From Patescibacteria group bacterium (GTDB lineage: Bacteria > Patescibacteriota > Microgenomatia > UBA8517), in NCBI GenBank assembly GCA_018823885.1, contig JAHJHG010000008.1:1-44639 (forward strand): DNA of 44,639 nucleotides, in the 5' to 3' direction. The notes beneath the pieces were generated by a model. The model saw nothing but the letters and a program-made list of their open reading frames with translations, ran no database searches and was not told the DNA's origin. Positions within the stretch are counted from its first letter, which is position 1. Each line of letters starts with the position of its first letter. Positions 1 through 11,196 of the stretch are shown here, one piece after another. The translations under genes and the position numbers were made by a program.

Positions 1-1644
1 CATTTAACATCTGAGGCTAAAGATTTATGGGATGACGGAAAACTCAAGGAGATATCGGGAATAGGTGCGAGTATTGAAGAACATCTCGATGAAATATTTA
101 GGACAGGAAGATCAAAACACTTTGAGGTTGTTGCAAAAGGAATTCCCCCCGCAACTTTCGAGTTGATGAAAGTATCTGGAGTTGGTTCTAAAACAGCGTT
201 TAAACTGGCAAATGAACTTAAGATAAAAGAAGCAAAAGGAGCCATTAAGAAGTTAAAGAAAGCTATAAAAGAAGGGAAAGTGACGGACATTGAAGGTTTT
301 GGAGAGCAATCTCAAGAAGCGATTGAAAAATCAATCAAGGAAGTTACGAGTAAAAAGCGACGCCTGCTTTTACCGTATGCCACGAAGGTTGCTGATGAAG
401 TTATAGAATGGATGAAAAAAGAGAAAAGCGTTAAGAATGTAGACGTTTTGGGAAGCCTGAGAAGAAATACTTCAACAATAGGAGATATAGATATTGCCGT
501 TGCCACTGATTCGCCGGTCAAAGTTCTTGATCATTTTACGAAGTATCCCAAAAAACAGAGAGTATTAGAAAAGGGAGACAAAACAGCATCAATAATTGTT
601 TCGGGTAGCGTGCAAGTAGATATAATAGCCCAATCTCCAGATTCATACGGATCCCTTCTTCAACACTTTACGGGATCGAAGCATCACAATATTGCTTTGC
701 GGGAATATGCAATAAAAAAGCAAATGAGTCTTTCTGAGTATGGAATAAAGAAAAAGGGCAAGTTGATAAAATGTCCTACCGAAAAAGATTTCTATCAAAA
801 ACTGGGAATGGATTGGATAGAGCCGGAGTTAAGAGAAGACACAGGTGAGATTGAAGCGGCCATTAACCATAAACTTCCTAAATTAATAGAATTAAAAGAT
901 ATAAAAAGCGACTTACAAATTCATTCTGATTTTGATATAGAAACGAGTCATGATTTAGGAGAGTCCTCGATAGAAGCAATTGTAGATAAGGCTAATGAGT
1001 TGGGTTATGAATATATTGCCTTTACAGAGCATAACCCCAGTCAAAGTGGACATAATGGTAAACAAATAATAGACATTCTTAAGCGCAAGAAAGAAAGAAT
1101 TGAAAAACTTAATTCCTCAATAGCAGAAAAGGGGACAGGGAGCGTAAAAAAAGTGTTCAATAGCCTCGAGATAGATATTTTACCAGATGGGCGACTGCCT
1201 GTTCCTGACGAGGGGTTAGAGTTGTTAGATTTTGCCCTTGTTTCCATTCATTCGAGCTTCAAACAACCTAGAAATACTGTTACCAAAAGAATTCTCAGTG
1301 CCCTAGCCCACCCTAAAGTAAAAATATTTGCTCATCCAACTGGAAGAAAACTCGGTTATCGGGAAGGAGTAGAACTTAACTGGCCGCAGATTTTTGACTT
1401 TTGTAAACAAAATAATAAATGGCTTGAAATTAATGCTGAGCCGATAAGATTAGATCTACCGGATGTTATCGTCCGGGATGCGACAAAAGAAGGAGTAAAG
1501 TTAACCATGGGAACAGATGCTCACCACAAAGACAGTTTGAATAACATGATATTTGGTGTGTCGGTAGGAAGACGTGGTTGGGCGACCAAATCAGATATTG
1601 TAAATACGAAGCCTTTAAGAGAATTTCTAAAAATGGTAAAGTAA
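1..1644 (+). CDS. polX: DNA polymerase/3'-5' exonuclease PolX (5'-truncated by window edge)
   Basis: The reading frame is open from base 1, so the true start lies outside; 547 residues are visible, about 30 short of a usual PolX. The order is helix-hairpin-helix DNA-binding segments (to about residue 110), a polymerase beta-type nucleotidyltransferase with GSLRR followed by the metal-binding DID at about residues 151-164, then a PHP phosphoesterase domain from about residue 300 with metal-ligand motifs QIHSD, FTEHN, FAHPTG and GTDAHH. Family X polymerases of this layout fill short gaps in base-excision repair, and the PHP domain supplies 3'-5' exonuclease. All expected motifs look intact. The first Met of the open frame at base 163 is internal to the HhH region and is not the start. 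It is followed 25 bases later by lemA. Confidence 0.93.
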   Translation, partial: HLTSEAKDLWDDGKLKEISGIGASIEEHLDEIFRTGRSKHFEVVAKGIPPATFELMKVSGVGSKTAFKLANELKIKEAKGAIKKLKKAIKEGKVTDIEGFGEQSQEAIEKSIKEVTSKKRRLLLPYATKVADEVIEWMKKEKSVKNVDVLGSLRRNTSTIGDIDIAVATDSPVKVLDHFTKYPKKQRVLEKGDKTASIIVSGSVQVDIIAQSPDSYGSLLQHFTGSKHHNIALREYAIKKQMSLSEYGIKKKGKLIKCPTEKDFYQKLGMDWIEPELREDTGEIEAAINHKLPKLIELKDIKSDLQIHSDFDIETSHDLGESSIEAIVDKANELGYEYIAFTEHNPSQSGHNGKQIIDILKRKKERIEKLNSSIAEKGTGSVKKVFNSLEIDILPDGRLPVPDEGLELLDFALVSIHSSFKQPRNTVTKRILSALAHPKVKIFAHPTGRKLGYREGVELNWPQIFDFCKQNNKWLEINAEPIRLDLPDVIVRDATKEGVKLTMGTDAHHKDSLNNMIFGVSVGRRGWATKSDIVNTKPLREFLKMVK

Positions 1645-1669
1645 TCTTTGGTCAGGGGGTGATAGATAG

Positions 1670-2251
1670 ATGAATTATATTTTAATTGGAATAGCTGTTG
1701 TTTTAATATTTTGGATTGTATCCACATACAACTTCTTTGTTTCGGCTAAAGCCAGAATCAAAGCGGCTGTTCAGGAAATAGGCAATCAGTTAAAAAGACA
1801 GGCGGATTTAATTCCGAATTTGGAGTCTTCAGCCAAAGGATATCTAAAACACGAGAAAGGAATTTTTAAGGACCTAACAAGCGCTAGAAAAGCAATTGAT
1901 CGTGCGGTTAAATCCGGTGATGTACAAAAGATGGCGGATGCTGGAAGTCAATTTGCCCAGGTTTTACCAAAAATACAAGTACTTGTCGAAAGCAATCCGG
2001 AGATAAAAGGAGCAGGGGTTGTGACAAAGTTGATGGATGAGTTAAGAGACACTTCTGATAAGGTGATGTATTCAAGAAGACTGGTAATTGATTTAACAGC
2101 CGATTTTAACGTTAAAAGAGTTAGCGTGCCTTCAAACATAATTGCCGGTATGTTTAAATTTGGAGAATTACCTGGATTAATTACTCCCGAAAAAGGAGAA
2201 CACACAAGCGTATCTTCAAAAGATGTAAAAACGCCGAAGGTGAATCTTTAA
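1670..2251 (+). CDS. lemA: LemA family protein
   Basis: A 193-residue protein with one N-terminal membrane helix (about 4-24) and a long helical domain containing the LemA signature QADLIPNLESSAKGY and KDLTSAR. LemA proteins are membrane-anchored helical bundles of uncertain biochemical role, often encoded beside the HtpX protease, as here (htpX starts 8 bases downstream). The start is supported by a strong GGGGGTGAT Shine-Dalgarno-like stretch 9-17 bases upstream of ATG. The family call is firm; the cellular role is not known. Confidence 0.9.
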   Translation: MNYILIGIAVVLIFWIVSTYNFFVSAKARIKAAVQEIGNQLKRQADLIPNLESSAKGYLKHEKGIFKDLTSARKAIDRAVKSGDVQKMADAGSQFAQVLPKIQVLVESNPEIKGAGVVTKLMDELRDTSDKVMYSRRLVIDLTADFNVKRVSVPSNIIAGMFKFGELPGLITPEKGEHTSVSSKDVKTPKVNL

Positions 2252-2259
2252 ATTTATCA

Positions 2260-3189
2260 ATGATTAATATTTACGAAGCAATTAGTGCTAATAAGCGCAA
2301 AAGTGTGATTGTTGTGGTTGCGTTTGTGTTATTTATAACACTGGCCACTTATGTTTTTGCCCAAGCGTTTGGTGCATATTCGGGCTATAGAACGGGAGGA
2401 CTTGGGTATGTAGGCATTGCCTTCATTATTTCAGGACTGATGAGTATCGGTAGTTATTATTTTAGTGACAAAATCGTGTTGGCAATTTCCGGTGCAAAAC
2501 CGGCGGATAGGAAAAAGGATTTTGCTTTTTATACAGTGGTTGAGAATTTAAGCATAGCCACTGGTCTTCCAAAACCAAAAGCTTATGTAATAAACGATAC
2601 GGCGCCTAATGCATTCGCAACAGGAAGAGATCCCGATCATGCGGTGATATGTGCAACTCGGGGGTTGTTAGATAAACTTACTAGGACAGAACTGGAAGGT
2701 GTTGTTGCCCACGAATTAAGTCATATTAAACATTACGACATACGTCTTGCTGGTATTGTGACAGTCTTAGTAGGTTTAATTGCCCTTCTTGGTGATTGGT
2801 TTTTGCGTGCAAGTTGGATGAGAAAAAGAGGTTCAGATAGACGAGGAAATCAACTAGATGCCCTATTTATAATCCTTGGCCTTCTTTTTGCAATTTTAGC
2901 TCCGATTATAGCGAAGCTTATACAACTTGCGATTTCGAGGAGGCGTGAATTTATGGCAGATGCCGGCGCTATAGCCATTACACGACAGCCTCAAGGTTTG
3001 ATATCAGCTTTAGAAAAAATTTCTTTAGACAAAGAGCCTTTGGAGGTAGCCAACAAAGCAACGGCTCATTTCTATATCGTAAATCCTTTCAAAGATAAAG
3101 CTCACGGAGCTATTAATCGGTTTTCGGGGATGTTTAATACCCATCCTCCAGTAGCCGAAAGAATTAAGGTTCTTAGTAGTATGGCCTGA
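2260..3189 (+). CDS. htpX: HtpX-like M48 membrane zinc protease
   Basis: A 309-residue integral membrane metallopeptidase. Two N-terminal helices (about 15-35 and 48-68) precede the catalytic HELSH motif (H151, E152, H155), two further helices follow (about 160-180 and 195-222), and the third zinc ligand is expected in RREFMADA near residue 229. HtpX degrades misfolded membrane proteins in membrane quality control. Coupling with lemA is a very common arrangement and suggests joint envelope maintenance. The gene ends in TGA, showing that this organism reads TGA as stop. Confidence 0.92.
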   Translation: MINIYEAISANKRKSVIVVVAFVLFITLATYVFAQAFGAYSGYRTGGLGYVGIAFIISGLMSIGSYYFSDKIVLAISGAKPADRKKDFAFYTVVENLSIATGLPKPKAYVINDTAPNAFATGRDPDHAVICATRGLLDKLTRTELEGVVAHELSHIKHYDIRLAGIVTVLVGLIALLGDWFLRASWMRKRGSDRRGNQLDALFIILGLLFAILAPIIAKLIQLAISRRREFMADAGAIAITRQPQGLISALEKISLDKEPLEVANKATAHFYIVNPFKDKAHGAINRFSGMFNTHPPVAERIKVLSSMA

Positions 3190-3260
3190 TGTTGGTATCT
3201 TCTGCCCAAAATACATTGACCTGAATAAATGCTTGTTGTTGTATTCTCGTAGATATAAGA

Positions 3261-3266
3261 TAGTAT
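3261..3266 (+). promoter_or_regulatory. -10 element (TAGTAT) of the gatC operon, leaderless spacing
   Basis: TAGTAT lies exactly six bases before the gatC ATG, so the predicted transcription start is at or next to the A of the start codon. The -35 region is weak (TTGTTG at 3236-3241 with a 19-base spacer). The same N6 spacing recurs at five other genes here, which is what supports this call. Confidence 0.45.
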
Positions 3267-3272
3267 GAAAAC

Positions 3273-3581
3273 ATGAGCAAAATAAGCAAAAAAGACGTTG
3301 AGCATGTGGCTAAGTTAGCGAAATTAAAAATCACTGACAGCGAGATAAACAAGTTTTCCAAACAACTTTCAGAAATAATTTCTTACGTAAAAGAATTAGA
3401 CAAAGCTGATACTTCAAATACCGATCCGACTAGTCAAACTATCGGGCTGGAAAACGTTTCAAGACAAGACAACAAGAATTTAGAGAATGTTTTGTCTCAA
3501 GACGAGGCTCTCTCAGGAACAGAAACAGACCACAACGGATATTTTGTGGTGGATGCAGTGTTTCAACCGACGAACGAATAA
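3273..3581 (+). CDS. gatC: Asp-tRNA(Asn)/Glu-tRNA(Gln) amidotransferase subunit C
   Basis: A 102-residue small subunit with the GatC N-terminal pattern DVEHVAKLAKLKIT and a helical LSEIISYVKEL segment, the usual length for the family. GatC stabilises GatA on GatB in the complex that converts Glu-tRNA(Gln) and Asp-tRNA(Asn) to the amidated forms. The gatA start follows after one base, so the pair is co-transcribed and probably translationally coupled. No Shine-Dalgarno sequence is seen; a -10 box sits six bases upstream, suggesting a leaderless mRNA. Confidence 0.92.
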   Translation: MSKISKKDVEHVAKLAKLKITDSEINKFSKQLSEIISYVKELDKADTSNTDPTSQTIGLENVSRQDNKNLENVLSQDEALSGTETDHNGYFVVDAVFQPTNE

Positions 3582-3582
3582 G

Positions 3583-4986
3583 ATGGAAATACCTCTAACA
3601 ATAAAAGAAACCCAAGAAGGGTTGATTAAGAAAAAATTTAGCGCGGTGCAATTAGTTGACGCGTATCTTGCCCGAATAGAGAAATTTGATAAAGATATAA
3701 ACAGCTTTCTGACATTGTCAGAAGAAATGGCCTATTTGCAGGCAAAAGAGGTAGATAAAAAAATAGAAGAATTAGGAGAAGCAGCATTTGATAAAAATCC
3801 TTTACTCGGGGTGGTTGTTGCTCATAAAGATTTGTTTTTGACAAAAGGACTGAGAACTACGGCTGCTTCAAAAGTTTTAGAGAACTTTGTTCCTGTTTAT
3901 TCAGCAACAGTTGTAAAGAGATTGGAAGATGCGGGAGCAATTACCTTAGGTAAAACTAATTGTGACGCTTGGGCTCATGGAGCCTCAGGAGAAAATTCTG
4001 ATTTTGGTTCAACAAAAAACCCTTGGCAAAAGGAGTATGTACCAGGGGGCTCATCTAGTGGTTCTGCAGCTGCTATCTCAGCACAGTTTTCTTTGATCGC
4101 CACAGGGACGGATACAGGTGGTTCAATAAGGCAACCCGCAAATTTCTGTGGAATTGTCGGATTCAAGCCAACATACGGAGTTGTACCAAGGTATGGGGTA
4201 ATTGCAATGGCTTCTTCTCTTGATTCTGTAGGTCACTTTGGAATGACAGTCGATGATGTGGAAAAGGTGTTTGAGGTTACTAAGGGAGAAGACGAAAGAG
4301 ATAGTACTGTGAAAAATATTAGATCCAATAAATCGAACAGTAAAATCAAAATAGGCATACCAAAGGAATACTTTATAAAAGGATTAGATTCCGAAGTAGA
4401 AAAATCTGTAAAAGAAGCAGCTGATATTTTTAAAAGTCAAGGTATTGAACTAGTAAATATAAGCCTACCTCATACAAAATATGCAATATCGGTGTATTAC
4501 ATTGTTCAGCCCGCCGAAGTATCTTCAAATCTCGGCAGATATGATGGAATTAGATATGGAAAGAATAGAGATTCTTTTGGAGACGAAGCAAAAAGAAGAA
4601 TCATGCTAGGAACGTATGTATTGTCAGCAGGATATTACGATGCATATTATTTAAAAGCGCAAAAGGTGCGATCAAAAATAATTGAAGATTTTGAAGATGC
4701 ATTTAACAAAGTTGACGCTATTATTGCTCCAGTTTCACCCACACCAGCATTCAAATTGGGAGAAAAAGCAGAAGATCCACTGCAAATGTATTTGGCTGAT
4801 GTTTTAACAGCAGCAGCAAACGTTGCAGGAATCCCTGGATTGGCTATCCCTAGCGGATTTTCAAGTAAGGGGCTGCCTCTTGGCTTTCAATTAATGGGTG
4901 CAAGATTTTCTGAGCCTACGCTATTTAAACTTGGCAAGCTGTATCAAAGGACGGTTGGCTGGAAACCGAAAATAGCTTTTCAATAA
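3583..4986 (+). CDS. gatA: Asp-tRNA(Asn)/Glu-tRNA(Gln) amidotransferase subunit A
   Basis: A 467-residue amidase-signature enzyme. The catalytic triad is visible: Lys82 in VVAHKDLF, the cis-Ser near 157 in PGGSSSGSAAA, and nucleophile Ser181 in TDTGGSIRQPA. It hydrolyses glutamine to supply ammonia for tRNA-bound Glu/Asp amidation with GatB and GatC. The ATG at 3583, one base after the gatC stop, is chosen because the protein then begins MEIPLTIKE like other GatA proteins; a longer in-frame extension from 3487 would only overlap gatC. Its presence with gatB points to indirect synthesis of Gln-tRNA and/or Asn-tRNA. Confidence 0.95.
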   Translation: MEIPLTIKETQEGLIKKKFSAVQLVDAYLARIEKFDKDINSFLTLSEEMAYLQAKEVDKKIEELGEAAFDKNPLLGVVVAHKDLFLTKGLRTTAASKVLENFVPVYSATVVKRLEDAGAITLGKTNCDAWAHGASGENSDFGSTKNPWQKEYVPGGSSSGSAAAISAQFSLIATGTDTGGSIRQPANFCGIVGFKPTYGVVPRYGVIAMASSLDSVGHFGMTVDDVEKVFEVTKGEDERDSTVKNIRSNKSNSKIKIGIPKEYFIKGLDSEVEKSVKEAADIFKSQGIELVNISLPHTKYAISVYYIVQPAEVSSNLGRYDGIRYGKNRDSFGDEAKRRIMLGTYVLSAGYYDAYYLKAQKVRSKIIEDFEDAFNKVDAIIAPVSPTPAFKLGEKAEDPLQMYLADVLTAAANVAGIPGLAIPSGFSSKGLPLGFQLMGARFSEPTLFKLGKLYQRTVGWKPKIAFQ

Positions 4987-4993
4987 AAAATAC

Positions 4994-6262
4994 ATGCAAG
5001 ACTTTAAACCTTTAATAAAGAATTCTAAATTTGTTTATCTTTGGACCTCTCAGGTTCTTTCTCAGTTGACGATTAACATTATGAACTTCCTCTTGCTAAT
5101 AAGACTTTATGAACGGACAGGTTCATCTATCGCTACTTCATTTTTATGGGTTGCGTATGCCCTACCGGCAATATTAATAGGCCCAATTGCTGCCGCTAGT
5201 GTTGACATATTTGACAGAAGAAAAATGCTTGTTATTGCAAATTTATTACAATCAGCAGCTATCTTTGTTTATGCCTTTTTACACGAGACAAGCTTTTTCT
5301 TACTGTATGGAATTGCGGTTACCTATTCTTTCTTTAATCAGTTTTATGTTCCGGCTGAAGCGGCATCTCTTCCGTCATTAGTAAAGAAAAAATCTCTTCC
5401 TCAGGCCAACGGTTTATTTTTCTTGACTCAACAAGCTGCCTTAATAATTGGGTTTGGTTTTGCCGGATTATTAAATCACACACTAGGTTTCAGTTCTTCC
5501 CTGTATCTTTGTTCATTCTTTCTATTACTGGCCTTTATTAGTGTTAGTTTTCTACCAACGATGAGGACAAGGGAAAGAATGCCACGAAGTTTCGAACAAG
5601 CCTTGTATAAATTCTTTTCACGGATAATAGAAGGATATAAGTTTATTAAAGAAAATCGATCAATATTATTACCATTTGTTCTTATGATGGGATTGTCAGT
5701 TTCTTTGTCTGTGATTGTAGTCAGTATGCCGGTATTGGCGGAAGACATATTCAGAATAAATGTTAACTCAGCTGGAGTGATGATTGTTGTGCCAGCCGGT
5801 ATAGGAGCCGCCATCGGCACTTTTGTTGTGACTCGTTTACTAAACAAAGGTTGGCGAAAGAAGAGAGTAATAGAAACCTTTTTACAAATGATGGCACTTA
5901 TTTTGTTTATATTTACCTTTATTCTTCCTGAAATAACAAATTATGGAAGGATTATATTGGGAACAACCTGTGTATTATTAATTGGCCTTTCGTTTATTGG
6001 TATTCTTATCCCTTCTCAAACATATTTACAGGAAAAGACACCTGGTGGTTTAAGAGGGAGGGTTTTTGGTAATTATTGGTTTCTGGTAACGGTAGCAACG
6101 GTTTTCCCAGTGATATTTTCGGGTGCAATAACTGAAATTTTTGGAATACGACTATTAATGTTTCTTCTGACAGGATTAGTTATAACTGCGCTATTCTTTT
6201 CAAAGAAATACGGCCAGAGTGTAATTGATGAAGGGCTAAACTTTTATAAAAATGGAGAATAA
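4994..6262 (+). CDS. Major facilitator superfamily transporter
   Basis: A 422-residue polytopic membrane protein with about 12 hydrophobic segments, an MFS loop motif after the second helix (DIFDRRKML) and a long basic cytoplasmic loop near residues 185-225. It resembles the MFS_3/enterobactin-exporter type efflux group, but the substrate cannot be read from the sequence. It lies between gatA (7 bases upstream) and gatB (11-base overlap), so it is transcribed with the amidotransferase operon without an obvious functional link. Confidence 0.82.
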   Translation: MQDFKPLIKNSKFVYLWTSQVLSQLTINIMNFLLLIRLYERTGSSIATSFLWVAYALPAILIGPIAAASVDIFDRRKMLVIANLLQSAAIFVYAFLHETSFFLLYGIAVTYSFFNQFYVPAEAASLPSLVKKKSLPQANGLFFLTQQAALIIGFGFAGLLNHTLGFSSSLYLCSFFLLLAFISVSFLPTMRTRERMPRSFEQALYKFFSRIIEGYKFIKENRSILLPFVLMMGLSVSLSVIVVSMPVLAEDIFRINVNSAGVMIVVPAGIGAAIGTFVVTRLLNKGWRKKRVIETFLQMMALILFIFTFILPEITNYGRIILGTTCVLLIGLSFIGILIPSQTYLQEKTPGGLRGRVFGNYWFLVTVATVFPVIFSGAITEIFGIRLLMFLLTGLVITALFFSKKYGQSVIDEGLNFYKNGE

Positions 6263-7610
6263 GTCATCGAAATTCATACCGATAATTGGTCTGGAGGTCC
6301 ATATAGAATTAGGAACTTTTTCTAAGATGTTTTGTGGGTGTGATACAGACCATTTTATTAAAAAACCCAACACCCTAACCTGTCCGGTTTGCCTCGGGTT
6401 ACCTGGCGCGCTTCCATTTGCCAATAAAAAGGCAATTGAGGACACTGTCAAACTTGGAATAGCCTTTGGTTGCAAAATCAATACTTTTTCTAAATTTGAC
6501 AGAAAACACTATTTTTATCCAGATTTACCAAAGGGTTATCAGATTAGCCAATACGATGAGCCTTTATGTTCGAGCGGTGATTTCGAATTTCCTCATTCGT
6601 CTGGCAAGTTAGGTACGAAAACTAAGATACGGATAAGGAGAATACACCTAGAAGAAGATACGGCCAAGCTAATACACAACGAGATAAACAAAAAGAAAGT
6701 TACTCTAGTTGATTTTAATAGAAGTGGTGTGCCTCTTGTCGAAATGGTTACGGAACCGGACTTTAGGAATATAGAAGATGTTGAAAAGTTTCTAAGAGAA
6801 GTGCAGCTTGTTGTACGTTATTTAGGTATTTCAAGTGCAGATATGGAAAAAGGCTCAATGCGTCTTGAAGCAAATGTTTCTTTATCTAACGATGCACAAA
6901 AAATACCTGATTATAAAGTTGAATTGAAAAACATAAATTCTTTCAAGTTTCTCAAAAAAGCAATCAAAGCAGAACTAGTGAGACAAGAAAAGATACTTTC
7001 GTCGGGGAAAAGAATTGCCCAAGAAACTAGGGGTTATGATGAGGCAAAGCAAGATACCTATTTACAAAGGGTAAAAGAAGAAGAGAAGGACTACCGATAT
7101 TTTCCAGAACCCGACATACCTCCTGTTAGAATTGAAAACGAGGAAATTGAGAATATTCGTAAAACAATGCCCGAATTAGCTGCAAAAAAACGAGAAAGAT
7201 ATTCTAAGGAATATAAATTACCAGAAAACTACATAGAAGTATTGGTTCAGAATATTGATAGAGCAAAATATTTTGAAAGCGCTATTGAGTTGGGACATAA
7301 ACACAGCTTGTCGGTGAAAATGATAGCGGGTGCTATGATCAATCAGCATCTAGATCAGAAATATGAAGAGCCAGCTGGATTAGTCAAAAACTTAGTAGAT
7401 CTTACAAAAAAGGTATATGCGAGTGAAAAAGTAGTGGCAAAAGAAGTGGTAAAAATAGTATTGCAAGAGAAGAAGGCAGTTCAGGATTACAAAAGTGGAA
7501 AAGTAAATGTAATAGGATTCTTAGTAGGAGCAGTACAGAAAGAGCTTAAAGGAAAGGGTGATCCAAAGTTAACAAGAGAACTCCTTTTAGAGTCTTTAAA
7601 GAAATCTTAA
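6252..7610 (+). CDS. gatB: Asp-tRNA(Asn)/Glu-tRNA(Gln) amidotransferase subunit B
   Basis: A 452-residue protein with the GatB start [12 protein letters not shown], a zinc-site region CGCDTDH...CPVCLGLPG, the kinase-like core ([45 protein letters not shown]) and a C-terminal helical YqeY-like tRNA-binding domain from about residue 310. GatB phosphorylates mischarged Glu/Asp-tRNA and receives ammonia from GatA. It is slightly shorter than typical (about 475). The start ATG overlaps the end of the MFS gene by 11 bases, indicating translational coupling. Confidence 0.95.
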   Translation: MENKSSKFIPIIGLEVHIELGTFSKMFCGCDTDHFIKKPNTLTCPVCLGLPGALPFANKKAIEDTVKLGIAFGCKINTFSKFDRKHYFYPDLPKGYQISQYDEPLCSSGDFEFPHSSGKLGTKTKIRIRRIHLEEDTAKLIHNEINKKKVTLVDFNRSGVPLVEMVTEPDFRNIEDVEKFLREVQLVVRYLGISSADMEKGSMRLEANVSLSNDAQKIPDYKVELKNINSFKFLKKAIKAELVRQEKILSSGKRIAQETRGYDEAKQDTYLQRVKEEEKDYRYFPEPDIPPVRIENEEIENIRKTMPELAAKKRERYSKEYKLPENYIEVLVQNIDRAKYFESAIELGHKHSLSVKMIAGAMINQHLDQKYEEPAGLVKNLVDLTKKVYASEKVVAKEVVKIVLQEKKAVQDYKSGKVNVIGFLVGAVQKELKGKGDPKLTRELLLESLKKS

Positions 7611-7639
7611 TAAGGAAATAGGAAGAAGACAAAAAGATT

Positions 7640-10600
7640 ATGCCTAAGAAGTTTGTTCATATTCATCTACATACAGAATATTCACTTCTGGATGGTTTAA
7701 GTAAGATATCCGATTTAACATCGCATGTTAAAAAGTCTGGAATGAATTCGGTGGCTATAACCGATCATGGTGCGATGTACGGAGCCATAGAGTTTTATAA
7801 AGAAGTAAGAGCCCAAGGCGTTAAGCCAATAATAGGAATTGAGGCATATACGACAAACGTAGACCACAAACTTAGACCAGAAAGAGGGAAATTCAAAAAT
7901 TTTCACTTACTTCTCCTTGCGAAGAATAATCTTGGGTATAAGAACCTAATGAAACTAACTTCAATTGCTCATCTTGAGGGTTATTATTACCGTCCGCGGT
8001 TTGATAGAGAAACTTTAGCGAAATACTCAAAGGGCCTGATTTGTACGTCTGCGTGTGCTCAGGGAGAGGTACCTCAAGCTTTAATTAATGACGATTATTC
8101 TGAGGCCAAAAAGGTTGCGAAATGGTTTTTAGATGTTTTCGGGAAGGACTATTACTTGGAAATCCAAAGACATAATTATAATCAATATGTCCCCGGAATA
8201 GATAATCAGGAAATACGGCAGGGAGTGGTAAGAATGGCCGATACGGAGGAAAAGATAAATAAAGGTATTGTTAAACTAAGTCGAGAATTGGGAATTCCAC
8301 TAGTGGCCACAAATGATGCCCATTATATTAAAAAGGAAGATGCTTCAGCCCAAGACGCTCTTGTTTGCATTGCCACTGGCAAAAATGTTTCTGACACAAA
8401 AAGAATTAGATTTATAGACACGCCGGCTTTTTATGTAACAACTCCAAATGAAATGGCTGAAAGGTTTTCCGATGTACCAGAGGCGGTGGATAACACTGTT
8501 AAGATTGCTGAGAAATGCAACTTAGAAATAACACTGGACAAGTGGCATTTTCCAAAATACAAGCTTACTGAGGGCAAAACTTCAGATGAGGAGTTGGAAA
8601 AAATTGTTTGGAAGGGTATAGCTGAAAGGGTTAAAAAAGTAACGCCCGAAATTAAAAAAAGGTTGAATTATGAGATGAAGATTATAGAAGACAAAGGATA
8701 TGCAACATACTTTTTAATAATGGCAGATATTGCAAATTGGGCAGCTGAAAGCGGTATTGTCACTAACACTAGGGGTTCGGCGGCCGGCTCATTAGTGTCA
8801 TATGCAATGAGAATTATTAATATCAATCCATTGAAATATGATCTTCCGTTTGAAAGATTTTTAACCCCATGGCGTCCTTCGCCGCCTGATATTGATTTTG
8901 ACATTGCCGATGACAGAAGAGAAGAAATTATAAACTACATTGGCGAAAAGTATGGACACAACAAAGTTGCTCAAATTAACACCTTTGGAAGAATGATGGC
9001 TAAAGCCTCCGTACGCGACACGGCGCGCGTATTAGGCTATCCTTATTCGACTGGAGACAGGATAGCGAAATTGATTCCAATAGGATCCCAAGGTTTTCCT
9101 ATGGATATTGATAAGGCAATGACAATTTCAAAGGAGCTGGCAGAGATTTACGACGATGATAAAGATGCTAAAAAGATTATAGATTTAGCAAAACAGATAG
9201 AAGGAAATGTAAGGCACGTATCTGTTCATGCTGCAGGTTTAGTGATAGCCCCCGAAGAGATAACGAATTTCACCCCAATACAGAATGATCCTGAAGGAAA
9301 AAGGATCATTACCCAGTATGATATGTATGCTCTTGACCCAAACATGTCGCCGAAAGCCGTAGGTCTTCTGAAATTTGATCTTTTGGGTTTGAGGAACTTA
9401 TCAATATTAGGGTCCGCCATTAGAATAATAGAAGAAGTTTGCGGCAAAAAAATAGATCTACAAGAAATACCCCTAAACGACAAAAAAGCTTATGAAATGT
9501 TGTCTAGAGGAGACACAATGGGAGTTTTCCAGCTTTCTGGTTCAGGAATGACTAGGTACTTAAAAGACCTCAAGCCGACAAAAATAGAAGATCTGATGGC
9601 TATGGTGGCCCTCTATCGTCCGGGACCAATGGCTCAAATTCCAGAATATATTCTGCGCAAAAATAATCCAAGTAAAATTAAATATTTTGATCCACGAATG
9701 AAAGAATATTTGAGCAAATCTTATGGCCTATTAGTATATCAGGACGATGTGCTAACCACGGCTATTAACATTGCGGGCTATACATGGGAAGAAGCAGATA
9801 AATTCAGAAAAGCAGTAGGTAAAAAAGTACCAAAGGAAATGGAAAAGCAGAAAATTAAATTCATTGAGGGATCAATAAAGAAAGGGATGAAGAAAAAGAA
9901 AGCAGAGGAATTATTTAGATTAATAGAGCCTTTTTCGGGTTACGGGTTTAATAAAGCCCATGCAACGAGCTATGGCATGGTTGCCTACGAAACAGCTTAT
10001 CTTAAAGCTAACTACCCAGTAGAGTTTATGTGCGCTTTGTTAACGGCAGAATGTAATGACTCTGAAAAAATTTCTGCGGCTGTCCATGAGTGTAGAAGAA
10101 TGGGTATACAAGTGTTGCCACCAGACATTAATGAAAGTGCGGTAGATTTCATTATATCGGATGACAAAGGAGCTTTAGATGAAAATGGTATCCGTTTTGG
10201 CTTAAATGCTATTAAAAATGTGGGGAAAGCGGCTATTGAGGCCATATTAGAGGCACGCAACGAGGGCGAGTTTCTATCATTTGCAGATTTTCTAAATAGA
10301 GTTGATGCAAGAAGGGTTAACAAAAAGGTTTTAGAGAGTCTAATAAAAGTGGGCGCCCTAAGTGCATATGGAAAACGGGCCGTTTTGCTAGCCACATATG
10401 AGGAGATTAGAAATAGAGTTTCTAAGCCTAAGGCGTCAAAAGGACAGCAAGGTCTATTTTCTCAAGATGAAATTACTAAAAGTTCTAAAACACAGAGCGT
10501 GCAAATAATGGAGGATATGGATGAGTTTTCAGACGAGGAATTGCAGGCGCTAGAAAGACAACTTCTTGGATTTTCTTTGTCGGCGCGCCCGTTAAGTGAA

Positions 10601-11158
10601 ATTATTGGTCCTCTAGAACATAAAGCCACGCACAAGATTTTTGAAATATCACCTCATGAAACGATCGGCGAGAATGTTAGGATAGCAGCCATAGTTTCAG
10701 AAGTAAAAATAATTGTCACAAGACGATCAGGCCAAGAAATGGCTTTTGTAAGAGTAGAAGATGATACTGGGTCTCTTGAATTGGTAATATTTCCAAAAAT
10801 ATTTAGCCAAACTCGAGATCACTGGATAGATAACAAAGCACTTATTGTTTCAGGGAGGGTAGATAATCGGGAGGACGCACCTACCCTTATAGTAGATACG
10901 ATAGAAACAAGTACGGATGAAAAAAACGAAAATAACCAAATTGTTTATATAAAGGTGCCAAAAAAAGCAAAGGGAAGCGACTTATCCCAATTAAAAAAGC
11001 TTTTATTAAAGCACCCAGGTGAACAAAAAGTGATTTTGGTTTTTGAGGGAAGAAAGGAAGAAAAAGTAAAACTACCTTATAAGATAACCTGGAACGCAAG
11101 GTTAGCGCAAAGGATTGCGGAGGCTCTTGAAGGAAATGCCGTACCTGATGTACAATAG
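7640..11158 (+). CDS. dnaE: DNA polymerase III subunit alpha
   Basis: The 1172-residue replicative polymerase of the C family. The N-terminal PHP domain ([22 protein letters not shown]) is followed by the palm with the catalytic PDIDFD motif near residue 415, a finger/beta-binding region with [17 protein letters not shown]-type ([14 protein letters not shown]) and [13 protein letters not shown], tandem HhH, and an OB-fold domain near residues 1000-1090. Length and motif order are those of DnaE1. It performs chromosome synthesis with the clamp and clamp loader. A terminator-like hairpin begins seven bases after the stop codon. Confidence 0.96.
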   Translation: MPKKFVHIHLHTEYSLLDGLSKISDLTSHVKKSGMNSVAITDHGAMYGAIEFYKEVRAQGVKPIIGIEAYTTNVDHKLRPERGKFKNFHLLLLAKNNLGYKNLMKLTSIAHLEGYYYRPRFDRETLAKYSKGLICTSACAQGEVPQALINDDYSEAKKVAKWFLDVFGKDYYLEIQRHNYNQYVPGIDNQEIRQGVVRMADTEEKINKGIVKLSRELGIPLVATNDAHYIKKEDASAQDALVCIATGKNVSDTKRIRFIDTPAFYVTTPNEMAERFSDVPEAVDNTVKIAEKCNLEITLDKWHFPKYKLTEGKTSDEELEKIVWKGIAERVKKVTPEIKKRLNYEMKIIEDKGYATYFLIMADIANWAAESGIVTNTRGSAAGSLVSYAMRIININPLKYDLPFERFLTPWRPSPPDIDFDIADDRREEIINYIGEKYGHNKVAQINTFGRMMAKASVRDTARVLGYPYSTGDRIAKLIPIGSQGFPMDIDKAMTISKELAEIYDDDKDAKKIIDLAKQIEGNVRHVSVHAAGLVIAPEEITNFTPIQNDPEGKRIITQYDMYALDPNMSPKAVGLLKFDLLGLRNLSILGSAIRIIEEVCGKKIDLQEIPLNDKKAYEMLSRGDTMGVFQLSGSGMTRYLKDLKPTKIEDLMAMVALYRPGPMAQIPEYILRKNNPSKIKYFDPRMKEYLSKSYGLLVYQDDVLTTAINIAGYTWEEADKFRKAVGKKVPKEMEKQKIKFIEGSIKKGMKKKKAEELFRLIEPFSGYGFNKAHATSYGMVAYETAYLKANYPVEFMCALLTAECNDSEKISAAVHECRRMGIQVLPPDINESAVDFIISDDKGALDENGIRFGLNAIKNVGKAAIEAILEARNEGEFLSFADFLNRVDARRVNKKVLESLIKVGALSAYGKRAVLLATYEEIRNRVSKPKASKGQQGLFSQDEITKSSKTQSVQIMEDMDEFSDEELQALERQLLGFSLSARPLSEIIGPLEHKATHKIFEISPHETIGENVRIAAIVSEVKIIVTRRSGQEMAFVRVEDDTGSLELVIFPKIFSQTRDHWIDNKALIVSGRVDNREDAPTLIVDTIETSTDEKNENNQIVYIKVPKKAKGSDLSQLKKLLLKHPGEQKVILVFEGRKEEKVKLPYKITWNARLAQRIAEALEGNAVPDVQ

Positions 11159-11162
11159 ACAT

Positions 11163-11190
11163 CGTCCCACAAAAAGTGGGCGTTTATTTT
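11163..11190 (+). terminator. Hairpin plus T-run between dnaE and rplS (terminator or L19 leader attenuator)
   Basis: CCCAC (11166-11170) and GTGGG (11176-11180) pair around an AAAAA loop. The stem extends by G-C and C-G pairs beyond a bulged T, and it is followed by TTTATTTT. This reads as an intrinsic terminator for dnaE. No promoter is visible between it and the rplS start 7-17 bases away, so it may instead work as a leaky or regulated attenuator in front of rplS. Confidence 0.55.
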
Positions 11191-11196
11191 AGAAAA

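Noticed and set aside
3487-3582. Upstream extension of gatA overlapping gatC
   Set aside because: It reads antisense-like sequence through gatC; the ATG at 3583 gives the family N-terminus.
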